49,717 nt of DNA from positions 1 to 49,717 of the forward strand of contig NZ_LGEG01000236.1 of NCBI RefSeq assembly GCF_001280125.1, given 5' to 3'. A program made the translations under genes and the position numbers. This document shows, piece after piece, positions 8,594 to 17,021 of this stretch. Source of the DNA: Streptomyces sp. NRRL F-6492 (GTDB lineage: Bacteria > Actinomycetota > Actinomycetes > Streptomycetales > Streptomycetaceae). A model generated the notes under the pieces. It made no database searches, was not told the DNA's origin, and saw only the letters and a list, made by a program, of their open reading frames with translations. The first letter of the stretch is position 1. Every line of letters begins with the position of its first letter.

Positions 8594-8956
8594 ATGACAC
8601 TCAGCAGCGAGCACGGCGACCTCGGCGCCGAGGACCTCAAGATCATCACCCTCGCGCGGAGCGCGCGGGCCCGCAACGGCGTGGCCGAGGGCGCGGCCGT
8701 CCGCGACGAGACCGGCCGGACGTACGTGGCCGGGACCGTGGCCCTCGACTCGCTCAGGCTGAGCGCCCTGCAGACCGCCGTCGCGATGGCGGTGGCCAGC
8801 GGCGCCGAGTCCCTGGAGGCGGCGGCCGTCGTGTCGACCGCCGAGGCGGCCTCGGACGCGGACCGCGCGGCCGTGCGGGACCTCGGCGGCCCGGAGACCC
8901 CGGTCCTGCTCGCGGGCCCGGACGGACGGCTGCGGCAGGCCGTCACGGCGGGCTGA
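8594..8956 (+). CDS. Cytidine-deaminase-like protein without zinc ligands
   Basis: 120-residue protein that sits immediately upstream of era, as it does in other streptomycetes. Its layout (LKIITLARSARARNGV..., then LSALQTAVAMAVASGA...) resembles the small cytidine/deoxycytidylate deaminase fold and it is often annotated as such. However, the catalytic zinc motifs of that family, a Cys/His-Ala-Glu and a Pro-Cys-x2-Cys, are absent; the protein contains no cysteine. It is therefore unlikely to be an active zinc deaminase and may have a structural or regulatory role. The ATG follows the previous gene by 43 bases, and era begins about 70 bases after its stop. Confidence 0.7.
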   Translation: MTLSSEHGDLGAEDLKIITLARSARARNGVAEGAAVRDETGRTYVAGTVALDSLRLSALQTAVAMAVASGAESLEAAAVVSTAEAASDADRAAVRDLGGPETPVLLAGPDGRLRQAVTAG

Positions 8957-9025
8957 GACGCGCCGCCGGCCCCTCCGCACCCACTGAGTGCGTGACGCGG
9001 GCGCTCATCGGGGACAATGGCCCCC

Positions 9026-9967
9026 ATGAGCGCTCGCAACCAAGAAACCGAAGCCGTCCACCGGGCCGGCTTCGCCTGCTTCGTCGGCCGCCCCAACGCG
9101 GGCAAGTCCACCCTCACGAACGCTCTGGTCGGCCAGAAGGTGGCCATCACCTCGAACCGGCCGCAGACCACCCGGCACACCGTCCGGGGCATCGTGCACC
9201 GCCCGGACGCGCAGCTGATCCTGGTCGACACCCCCGGCCTCCACAAGCCGCGCACCCTCCTGGGCGAGCGGCTCAACGACGTCGTGCGCACCACCTGGGC
9301 CGAGGTCGACGTGATCGGCTTCTGTCTGCCCGCCGACCAGAAGCTCGGCCCCGGCGACCGCTTCATCGCCAAGGAACTGGCGGAGATCAGGAAGACCCCC
9401 AAGGTCGCGATCATCACCAAGACCGACCTGGTCGACTCCAAGACCCTGGCCGAACAGCTCATCGCCGTCGACCAGCTCGGCAAGGAGCTGGGCTTCGAGT
9501 GGCAGCAGATCGTCCCGGTCTCGGCCGTCGGCGACAAGCAGGTCCAGCTCGTCGCCGACCTGCTCGTCCCGCTGCTCCCCGAGTCCCCGCCGCTCTACCC
9601 GGAGGGCGACCTCACGGACGAGCCCGAGCAGGTCATGGTCGCGGAGCTGATCCGCGAGGCCGCGCTCGAAGGCGTGCGGGACGAGCTGCCGCACTCCATC
9701 GCGGTGGTCGTGGAGGAGATGATCCCCCGCGAGAACCGCCCGGCGGACCGGCCGCTGCTCGACATCCACGCCAACGTGTACATCGAGCGCCCCAGCCAGA
9801 AGGGCATCATCATCGGCCCCAAGGGCAGCCGCCTGAAGGAGGTCGGCATGAAGTCCCGCAAGCACATCGAGGCCCTCCTCGGCACCCCGGTCTTCCTCGA
9901 CCTCCACGTGAAGGTCGCGAAGGACTGGCAGCGGGACCCGAAGCAGCTGCGGAAGCTGGGCTTCTAG
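9026..9967 (+). CDS. era: GTPase Era
   Basis: Ribosome-assembly GTPase of 313 residues that binds 16S rRNA near its 3' end. G1 is GRPNAGKST at residues 21-29, the switch I region is SNRPQTTRH, G3 is DTPGLHKP, and G4 is TKTD. The C-terminal KH domain shows KGIIIGPKGSRLKEVG. Two ATGs are 9 bases apart; the downstream one has GGGGA at a suitable distance, whereas the first lies only 2 bases from it. Functionally it belongs with YbeY, which is encoded upstream in this cluster. The length is normal. Confidence 0.96.
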   Translation: MSARNQETEAVHRAGFACFVGRPNAGKSTLTNALVGQKVAITSNRPQTTRHTVRGIVHRPDAQLILVDTPGLHKPRTLLGERLNDVVRTTWAEVDVIGFCLPADQKLGPGDRFIAKELAEIRKTPKVAIITKTDLVDSKTLAEQLIAVDQLGKELGFEWQQIVPVSAVGDKQVQLVADLLVPLLPESPPLYPEGDLTDEPEQVMVAELIREAALEGVRDELPHSIAVVVEEMIPRENRPADRPLLDIHANVYIERPSQKGIIIGPKGSRLKEVGMKSRKHIEALLGTPVFLDLHVKVAKDWQRDPKQLRKLGF

Positions 9968-9980
9968 GAGCCGCGGAGAG

Positions 9981-10253
9981 CTACGCGCCTTCCTTGAGGA
10001 CCCTCGACACGAGGGTCCTCTGCGCGTCCGTCAGGTCGGGGTCGCCGCACCGGACCGTGCGGCCGTCGATCGTGATCTCGTACGAGAAGCCGTCCGGGAC
10101 CCCGCCCCGGCCGCCGTCCCGGTCGTCGCCGGCCGCGAGGACCGCCCCCGCCAGGGCGGTCCACTCCCCGGCGTCGGGACGGCCCGAGGTGTCCACCTCC
10201 GCCGACCGCTCGATGCCCGCGAAACCGCCCGTGCGCCGTACTCGAATCCGCAT
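9981..10253 (-). CDS. Emfourin-like M4 protease inhibitor
   Basis: 90-residue protein encoded 20 bases downstream of an intracellular M4 metalloprotease and on the same strand. It starts MRIRVRRTGGFAGI and continues with DAGEW, then SYEITIDGRTVRCGDPDLTDAQRTLVSRVL. Small proteins with this R-R-x-GGFAG start and the D-L-T-x-x-Q/E C-terminal helix are known as emfourin, the inhibitor of protealysin-like proteases. The pairing and size fit that family well. Function is inferred from likeness and position; inhibition of this particular protease is untested. It lacks a signal peptide, consistent with acting in the cytoplasm. Confidence 0.82.
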   Translation of the reverse strand: MRIRVRRTGGFAGIERSAEVDTSGRPDAGEWTALAGAVLAAGDDRDGGRGGVPDGFSYEITIDGRTVRCGDPDLTDAQRTLVSRVLKEGA

Positions 10254-10273
10254 GGGCCCTTGTCTACCCCGGC

Positions 10274-11326
10274 TCAGTCCGTCGGCACGCCCACCGCCGC
10301 CCAGGACTTCAGCACGGCCTGGATCTCGGCCCCGTCGCCGTACCGGTCCTTCGCCGCCTTCACCGTCGCCGCCGCGAACTCGGCGAACCGGGTCTCCGGG
10401 GTGAGGGCGCCGCCGGTCATCACGTCGTACCAGATCTGCCCGGCGCGCTCCCAGGCGTTGCCGCCCAGTTCGGTCGCCGCCAGGTAGAAGGCGTGGTTGG
10501 GGATGCCGGAGTTGATGTGCACCCCGCCGTTGTCGCGGCCCGTGCGGACGTAGTCGTCCATGTGGGCGGGCTGCGGGTCCTTGCCGAGGACGTCGTCGTC
10601 GTACGCGGTGCCGGGGGCCTTCATGGAGCGCAGGGCCCTGCCCTCCACGTCCGGGTGGAAGAGGCCCTCGCCGATGAGCCAGTCCGCCGCCTCGGCGCTC
10701 TGCCCGAGGGCGTACTGCTTCACGAGGGAGCCGAAGACGTCCGAGACGGACTCGTTGAGGGCGCCGGACTGGCTGAAGTACTCCAGGTTCGCCGTGTACT
10801 GGGTGAAGCCGTGGGCCAGTTCGTGGCCGATGACGTCCACGGGCAGGGTGAAGTCGAGGAAGATCTCGTCGTCGCCGTCCCCGAACACCATCTGCTCGCC
10901 GTTCCAGAAGGCGTTGCCGTAGTTCCGGTCGTAGTGGACGGAGGCGGTCAGCGGCAGCCCGGAGCCGTCGATCGAGTCGCGGCCGAAGGCGTTCAGGAAG
11001 AGGTCGAAGGTGGCGCCGAGGCCCGCGTACGCGCGGTTGACGGAGGCGTCGCCGGTCGCCTCCGCGCCCTCGGCGCGGACCTTCTCGCCCGGCAGGTCGG
11101 TGCCGTGCCGGCAGTCGTGGACGGTCCGGTGGGGCGTGGCGGCGTCGCGGGCGGCGGCCGTCGGGGCGGAGCCGGGCAGCGGCAGCACCCGGAACGCGCG
11201 GGCCGAGGCGTCCGCGGCCAGGGTGCGGCGGGCGGCGGCGGCGACGGCCGGATTCGAGGAGTGCGCCAGGTGCTCCAGGAGGTGCGGCGGCACGATCGAA
11301 CAGAAGACGGGCGTGTGAGCGGTCAT
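10274..11326 (-). CDS. Protealysin-like M4 metallopeptidase
   Basis: 350-residue thermolysin-family zinc protease. The zinc motif is HELAH at residues 168-172, the third ligand is Glu192 in GALNESVSD, and the transition-state His270 lies in GGVHINSGIPNHAF. There is no signal peptide or long propeptide; the N-terminus carries the short propeptide with a PPHLL segment (residues 13-17), corresponding to the PPL motif of the protealysin subgroup, whose members are synthesised in the cytoplasm. The ATG giving MTAHTPVFCS is chosen over an earlier one because the PPL motif then falls at its usual distance from the N-terminus. Its stop is 20 bases before an emfourin-like inhibitor gene, forming a protease-inhibitor operon. 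Confidence 0.92.
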   Translation of the reverse strand: MTAHTPVFCSIVPPHLLEHLAHSSNPAVAAAARRTLAADASARAFRVLPLPGSAPTAAARDAATPHRTVHDCRHGTDLPGEKVRAEGAEATGDASVNRAYAGLGATFDLFLNAFGRDSIDGSGLPLTASVHYDRNYGNAFWNGEQMVFGDGDDEIFLDFTLPVDVIGHELAHGFTQYTANLEYFSQSGALNESVSDVFGSLVKQYALGQSAEAADWLIGEGLFHPDVEGRALRSMKAPGTAYDDDVLGKDPQPAHMDDYVRTGRDNGGVHINSGIPNHAFYLAATELGGNAWERAGQIWYDVMTGGALTPETRFAEFAAATVKAAKDRYGDGAEIQAVLKSWAAVGVPTD

Positions 11327-11484
11327 TCCAGCAATGTGGCAGTGCGTGACGGCGCTGTCACGAGGAGAGACGAGGATTGGCGAAATGGAGTGATCCGTCA
11401 CTGTTCGAGTTTGATTCCGGAGGCGTCCCGCATACTGGAACGGGACGTCCGCTTCCGCGTCCCTGGGCTAAGCTGCGGCACATC
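11327..11484. promoter_or_regulatory. Divergent promoter region, M4 protease / leuA leader
   Basis: Spacer of about 160 bases between the protease start and the leuA leader peptide. It is less GC-rich than its surroundings around 11340-11420 and should contain the promoters of both transcripts. I could not assign a clear -35/-10 pair. Confidence 0.4.
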
Positions 11485-11532
11485 ATGCGTTTCAGGCTGC
11501 TTCTCCTTAGCTGCCGCGGCGAGGGCCTGTAG
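11485..11532 (+). CDS. Leucine-rich leader peptide of leuA
   Basis: A 15-codon ORF, MRFRLLLLSCRGEGL, lies about 90 bases upstream of leuA. It carries four consecutive leucine codons (CTG CTT CTC CTT) and a fifth just before the TAG stop. CTT is a rare codon in this genome, which would increase sensitivity to leucyl-tRNA supply. This is the layout of an attenuation leader: ribosome stalling on Leu codons when charged tRNA is scarce would alter downstream RNA folding. A hairpin beginning inside the peptide ORF is annotated separately. Confidence 0.8.
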   Translation: MRFRLLLLSCRGEGL

Positions 11533-11557
11533 TCGTAGGCCGACCCCCTCCCCGCGG
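11514..11557 (+). terminator. Attenuator hairpin in the leuA leader
   Basis: CCGCGGCGAGGG (11514-11525) can pair with CCCTCCCCGCGG (11546-11557) at 11 of 12 positions, with a loop of about 20 bases. The left arm lies in the last codons of the leader peptide, so a ribosome that reads through to the stop would cover it. There is no T-run. Whether it acts as terminator or anti-terminator needs structure probing. Confidence 0.55.
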
Positions 11558-11598
11558 GATCTGGTGTTGCGTTCGACAGTCGGCCGTCCACTCCGTAG

Positions 11599-13392
<1,794 letters not shown>

Positions 13393-13407
13393 CCTGTCCC
13401 GGAACCA

Positions 13408-13440
13408 CTGCCCCGCATCCTCCCGGAGGGTGCGGGGCAG
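13408..13440 (+). terminator. Terminator after leuA
   Basis: CTGCCCCGCA (13408-13417) and TGCGGGGCAG (13431-13440) are perfect complements, with further partial pairing in the 13-base loop. It lies 16 bases after the leuA stop and lacks a T-run, as is usual in Streptomyces. Confidence 0.75.
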
Positions 13441-13560
13441 CGCCGTTCCCCCGGCGGGGGAGGCGGAGGAGGGCTCGCGGAACCACTCCGGAGGGTGATT
13501 TCCCGGCATGCGAACGGTGACGTGTCTCGGCCATCTCCCCAGTGAAGTGACGTAGGGGTG

Positions 13561-13590
13561 CTGACGCCGCATCAAGGATGTGGCTAACAT
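13561..13590 (+). promoter_or_regulatory. Candidate promoter of the TerB-family gene
   Basis: CTGACG (13561-13566) and TAACAT (13585-13590) are separated by 18 bases, a reasonable match to a vegetative (HrdB-type) promoter, about 45 bases upstream of the start codon. Confidence 0.45.
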
Positions 13591-13634
13591 CACGCCCACG
13601 CCGGCAGTGCAGCCGGGGCGTCGAGGAGGTGCGT

Positions 13635-14327
13635 ATGCGGTCTGCCCGGAATTCACGTGGTGGGAAAGTGGGCATCTGCGGGGTTCGCACCTCCTGGAAC
13701 ACCGTCGGGGACGGGGAGTTCTTCTGCGAGGAGTGCGGGGGCGACCGCAACTACCGGCGGCGCACCGGCCGCCGCAGGTTCGCCGTCCTGGGCGTCCCCG
13801 TCCTGCCCCGGGGCTGTACGGGCCCCGTCGTCGAGTGCGCGGCCTGTCACACGCACTTCGGCACGGAGGTGCTCGACCGCCCGACCACCAGCCGTTTCTC
13901 CGCGATGTTGCGGGACGGCGTGCACACCGTCGCCCTGGCCGTCCTCGCGGCCGGCGGCACCGGCTCCCGGGCCGTCCTGGACCGGGCCGTCAGCGCGGTC
14001 CGCTCCGCCGGCTTCGCGGAGTGCACGGCCGTCCAGCTCGTGGACCTGGTGGAGGCCCTGGAGGCCGACACGGGGCGCTTCATGCCCGAGGTGAACCCCG
14101 AGGGCACGCTCCTCGCGATCGAGCTCCACGAGGCCCTGGAGCCGCTCGCCCCGCACCTGGCCCCCTCCGGGCGGGAGTCGATCCTCGTCCAGGCCGCCCG
14201 GATCGCCCTGGCCGACGGCGCCTACAGCCCGGCCGAGATGGAGGTCCTCGGCACCGTCGGCAACGCGCTCTCGCTGCCCCCGGACGACACCGTCCGGCTG
14301 CTCACCTCCGCGCGGACCGTTTCCTGA
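13635..14327 (+). CDS. Zinc-ribbon TerB-family protein
   Basis: 230-residue cytoplasmic protein. The N-terminal 80 residues contain a four-cysteine zinc ribbon (Cys31, Cys34, Cys68, Cys71 in CEECGGDRNY and CAACHTHFG). The rest is helical and ends in a TerB-like segment (ESILVQAARIALADGAYSPAEMEVLGTVGNAL), recalling the acidic metal-binding helix bundle of tellurite-resistance TerB domains. Resistance to tellurite should not be assumed. The ATG preceded by GAGGAGG at optimal distance is used. The gene stands alone between leuA and the convergent fprA, an arrangement found in other streptomycetes. Confidence 0.82.
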   Translation: MRSARNSRGGKVGICGVRTSWNTVGDGEFFCEECGGDRNYRRRTGRRRFAVLGVPVLPRGCTGPVVECAACHTHFGTEVLDRPTTSRFSAMLRDGVHTVALAVLAAGGTGSRAVLDRAVSAVRSAGFAECTAVQLVDLVEALEADTGRFMPEVNPEGTLLAIELHEALEPLAPHLAPSGRESILVQAARIALADGAYSPAEMEVLGTVGNALSLPPDDTVRLLTSARTVS

Positions 14328-14360
14328 GGCGTGGGAAGGGTCCCACCGGGAGGAACGACT

Positions 14361-14397
14361 CCGCGGGGACCCGGAGATCCCCTCCGAGCCCCCGCGG
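14361..14397. terminator. Bidirectional terminator candidate, terB-like / fprA
   Basis: CCGCGGGG (14361-14368) pairs with CCCCGCGG (14390-14397) between two convergent genes, with a 21-base loop. Its position suits termination from both sides. Confidence 0.5.
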
Positions 14398-14417
14398 TCG
14401 CCGTACCGGTGCGACGG

Positions 14418-15788
14418 TTACTGAATCGCGCCGCTCGCGCGCAGCATGTCCTCGCGCTCCACGATCTTCACGCGCTCGCGGCCCTGCGGCTCGCCGAGCG
14501 CCTTCTCGGCGGCGTCCAGGGCGTACCAGCCCTCCCACGTCGTGTACGTGATGCCCTTGCCCTCGAGGAAGGCCACGACCGCGTCCGTCTCCGGGGTGGC
14601 CGGGTCGAGCAGGCGCCCGTTCGCGAAGTCGTCCAGGAGGTTCGCCACGGTCTCGTTGGCGTCGCCCTTGGTGTGGCCGATGAGGCCGACCGGGCCGCGC
14701 CGGATCCAGCCGGTGACGTAGGTCGACGCCAGGTGCTCGCCGTTCTCCTGGATCACCCGGCCGCCCTCGTCCGGGACGGTGCCGCTGACGGCGTCCCACG
14801 GGAGCTTCGACAGCTCGTCCGAGAGGTAGCCGACCGCGCGGTAGACGGCCTGGACGTCCCAGTCGGTGGTCCGACCGGTGCCCTTGACGTTGCCGGTGCC
14901 GTCCAGCTCGGTGCGCTCGGTGCGCAGGCCGACGACCTTGCCGTCCTCGCCGAGGACCTCGACCGGGGACTCGAAGAAGTGCAGGAAGAGCTTGTGCGGG
15001 CGGTCGCCGGTGTCGCGGATCGCCCAGTTCTCCAGGGTCTTCGCGACCATGTCGGTCTGCTTGTTCTTGCGGCGGTCCGCGATCGAGCCGTCGTCGTAGT
15101 CGATGTCCTCGGGGTTGACGATGACCTCGATGGTGGGGGAGTGGTCCAGCTCGCGCAGCTCCATGGGGCTGAACTTCGCCTGCGCCGGGCCGCGGCGGCC
15201 GAAGACGTGCACTTCCAGCGCCTTGTTGGCCTTCAGGCCCTCGTAGACGTTGGCCGGGATCTCGGTCGGCAGCAGCTCGTCCGCCGTCTTCGCCAGGATG
15301 CGGGCGATGTCGAGGGCCACGTTGCCGACGCCGAGGACGGCGACCTTCTCGGCGGACAGGTCCCAGGTGCGCGGGACGTCCGGGTGGCCGTCGTACCAGG
15401 AGGCGAAGTCGGCGGCGCCGAGGCAGCCGTCCAGCTCCACGCCGGGGATCTTCAGCTCGCGGTCGGCCATGGCGCCGGTCGAGAAGACCACGGCGTCGTA
15501 GAAGGAGCGCAGGTCGTCCAGGTGCACGTCGGTGCCGTAGTCGACGTTGCCGAACAGGCGGACCTGCGGCTTGTCGAGGACCTGGTGGAGCGCGTTGACG
15601 ATGCCCTTGATGCGCGGGTGGTCGGGGGCGACGCCGTAGCGGATGAGGCCGAAGGGCGCCGGCATCCGCTCGAAGATGTCGATCGACACGCCCGGTTCGG
15701 CGGCGGCCTCGGACTTCAGCAGCGCATCGGCGGCGTAGATTCCGGCGGGGCCGGCGCCGACGATCGCGACCCGGAGGGGGCGGGGCAT
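14418..15788 (-). CDS. fprA: FprA-type NADP-dependent ferredoxin reductase
   Basis: Flavoprotein of 456 residues in the adrenodoxin-reductase/FprA family, passing electrons between NADPH and ferredoxins, for example to cytochromes P450. The FAD motif GAGPAGIYAADALL starts 9 residues from the N-terminus; the NADP motif is VLGVGNVALDIARIL. The family signature ATWxxTGWIRRGPxGxIGTNK-like segment appears as STYVTGWIRRGPVGLIGHTK near the C-terminus. The ATG giving MPRPLRVAIVG is chosen since GAAGGG lies at the right spacing and the FAD motif would otherwise be too far in. Upstream DNA carries a TTAGGT-N2-ACCCTAA element that may be an iron-regulator site. Confidence 0.93.
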   Translation of the reverse strand: MPRPLRVAIVGAGPAGIYAADALLKSEAAAEPGVSIDIFERMPAPFGLIRYGVAPDHPRIKGIVNALHQVLDKPQVRLFGNVDYGTDVHLDDLRSFYDAVVFSTGAMADRELKIPGVELDGCLGAADFASWYDGHPDVPRTWDLSAEKVAVLGVGNVALDIARILAKTADELLPTEIPANVYEGLKANKALEVHVFGRRGPAQAKFSPMELRELDHSPTIEVIVNPEDIDYDDGSIADRRKNKQTDMVAKTLENWAIRDTGDRPHKLFLHFFESPVEVLGEDGKVVGLRTERTELDGTGNVKGTGRTTDWDVQAVYRAVGYLSDELSKLPWDAVSGTVPDEGGRVIQENGEHLASTYVTGWIRRGPVGLIGHTKGDANETVANLLDDFANGRLLDPATPETDAVVAFLEGKGITYTTWEGWYALDAAEKALGEPQGRERVKIVEREDMLRASGAIQ

Positions 15789-15833
15789 GACTGGGTTCCC
15801 TTCGCAGCGACATGGCGGCGAAGCCGCCGACAC

Positions 15834-15847
15834 TTAGGTCACCCTAA
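15834..15847. promoter_or_regulatory. Possible iron box upstream of fprA
   Basis: TTAGGTCACCCTAA is an inverted repeat (TTAGG / CCTAA with a 4-base centre). The right half resembles the DmdR1/IdeR iron box, but the full 19-base consensus is matched only at roughly 11 positions. A ferredoxin reductase is a plausible iron-responsive target. Confidence 0.4.
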
Positions 15848-15891
15848 ATAATGCACGACCCGGAGCGGTACCCGGCCCCGGCCTATGAGCA

Positions 15892-15919
15892 CATAAGTTT
15901 GACTTATGACTTCCATAAG
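15892..15919. repeat. Alternating CATAAG inverted repeats
   Basis: CATAAGT (15892-15898), ACTTATG (15902-15908) and CATAAG (15914-15919) alternate in orientation, giving two adjacent palindromes that share the middle arm. The stretch is AT-rich and stands out strongly from its surroundings, between the membrane-protein gene stop and the fprA promoter. An operator for an unknown regulator is likely. Confidence 0.6.
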
Positions 15920-15924
15920 AAGGG

Positions 15925-16758
15925 CTAGGCGGGGCCGTCGAGCGCCGTGGGATCGAGGATCGTCAGGACGACCATGGTGATCGCGCAGGCGTACGCGCCC
16001 AGTCCCAGGACCACGAAGAACAGTCCGGCGCAGAGCTCCACGCGCCGCATCAGGGCCACCCTCGGCAGGACGACGTTCCCCGGGTCCCGGGGGTCGTAGC
16101 TGACCTTGACGGCCGTGCCGCCCGCCCAGGTGAACACGTGGCGGACCAGGCCCGCCGGGTCCACGTAGAGGTATGTCCCCGGCTCCCGCGGGTCCTCCGC
16201 CGCGAAGGTCGTGACGCCGTGCCGGACCAGACGCCACTCGCGGTACCAGTTGGCCAGCGCGTTCGCCCCGGCGGCGAGGCCCACCGTCCCCACGACGCCC
16301 CCGATGACGAGCACGATCAGGACGAACGGGTCTCCGAGCACGCAGACGAGCACGCCCGCGATGACGAGCGCGCCGAGCAGGCCGTACGACCCCCGCTTGA
16401 TGGCCCGCAGCTTCCGCGCCCGCCAGTTCGGCGAGAGGGTGCGGGCCTCGACCAGACCGGCCCCGTCGGCCGTCGCGTCCCGCCCGGCCACCCCCGGCAG
16501 GACGGCGTTGACGGCCGCCGCGAACATCGTGGCCGCCGCCTCGCTCGTCCCGTCGATCCGGTGTACGGACGGTACGGCGCCCTCGGGGGCCGTCAGCTCG
16601 ACCGCGACCGACCGGCCCTCGGCCAGGACCCGTCCCACCGCCGCCAGGGGGATGCGTGCCTCCTCGCGCGGCCGGCTCAGGAGCAGCGCGTCGCCGTCGA
16701 GGCGGAGCGAGGTCTTCCCGGAGCCCTGGACGACGGGTATGGACGGGGTCGTCGTCAT
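15925..16758 (-). CDS. DUF3592-like membrane protein of the XRE/DUF397 operon
   Basis: 277-residue protein of unknown function. Residues 1-90 are a soluble domain (SLRLDGDALLLSRPREEARI), reminiscent of bacterial PH-like domains. Hydrophobic segments lie at about 124-141, 144-166 and 241-268, and the loop between them ends in VKVSYDPRDPGNVVLP, a pattern seen in DUF3592 proteins. The start ATG overlaps the stop of the upstream DUF397 gene (ATGA), so translation is coupled and the protein is probably part of the same functional unit. The residual family assignment is by eye and tentative. It could be the membrane partner controlled by the XRE/DUF397 pair. Confidence 0.78.
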   Translation of the reverse strand: MTTTPSIPVVQGSGKTSLRLDGDALLLSRPREEARIPLAAVGRVLAEGRSVAVELTAPEGAVPSVHRIDGTSEAAATMFAAAVNAVLPGVAGRDATADGAGLVEARTLSPNWRARKLRAIKRGSYGLLGALVIAGVLVCVLGDPFVLIVLVIGGVVGTVGLAAGANALANWYREWRLVRHGVTTFAAEDPREPGTYLYVDPAGLVRHVFTWAGGTAVKVSYDPRDPGNVVLPRVALMRRVELCAGLFFVVLGLGAYACAITMVVLTILDPTALDGPA

Positions 16759-17021
16759 CTCCGCACGCCCGCGACGAAGGCGGCCCAGGCGGCGGCGGGG
16801 ACGACGAGGACGGGGCCGGGGTTCTTGCTGTCCCGGACCGGGACGACGCCGGGGACGTCGTCCAGGACCTCGACGCAGTTGCCGCCGTCGCCGTTGCTGT
16901 GGCTGCTCTTGCGCCAGGCGGCGTCCGTGAAGTCGTAGGAGACTTCGACGCAGTCGCCGCCCGACGCGTTGCTGTAGCTGCTCTTGAACCAGTGGGCGTG
17001 GGTCAGGTCGTACTCGCGCAT
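16755..17021 (-). CDS. DUF397 protein with a duplicated N-terminal motif
   Basis: 88-residue protein of the DUF397 family, small Streptomyces proteins encoded next to XRE regulators. The usual motif appears twice, 25 residues apart: WFKSSYSNASGGDCVEV (residues 11-27) and WRKSSHSNGDGGNCVEV (36-52); only the second is followed by the complete C-terminal half (VPVRDSKNPGPVLVVPAAAWAAFVAGV). DNA shows the same partial duplication (about 16867-16917 and 16942-16991). The start overlaps the end of the XRE gene by 19 bases and its stop overlaps the next start as ATGA, so three proteins are translationally coupled. Members of this family act as partners or antagonists of their XRE regulator in developmental or antibiotic control. 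Confidence 0.9.
   Translation of the reverse strand: MREYDLTHAHWFKSSYSNASGGDCVEVSYDFTDAAWRKSSHSNGDGGNCVEVLDDVPGVVPVRDSKNPGPVLVVPAAAWAAFVAGVRR

Noticed and set aside
8594..8956. Annotation as an active cytidine deaminase
   Set aside because: No zinc-binding residues and no cysteine are present, so only a deaminase-like fold is proposed.
13635..14327. Tellurite resistance function
   Set aside because: Only the helical TerB-like segment is similar; no other ter genes are nearby.
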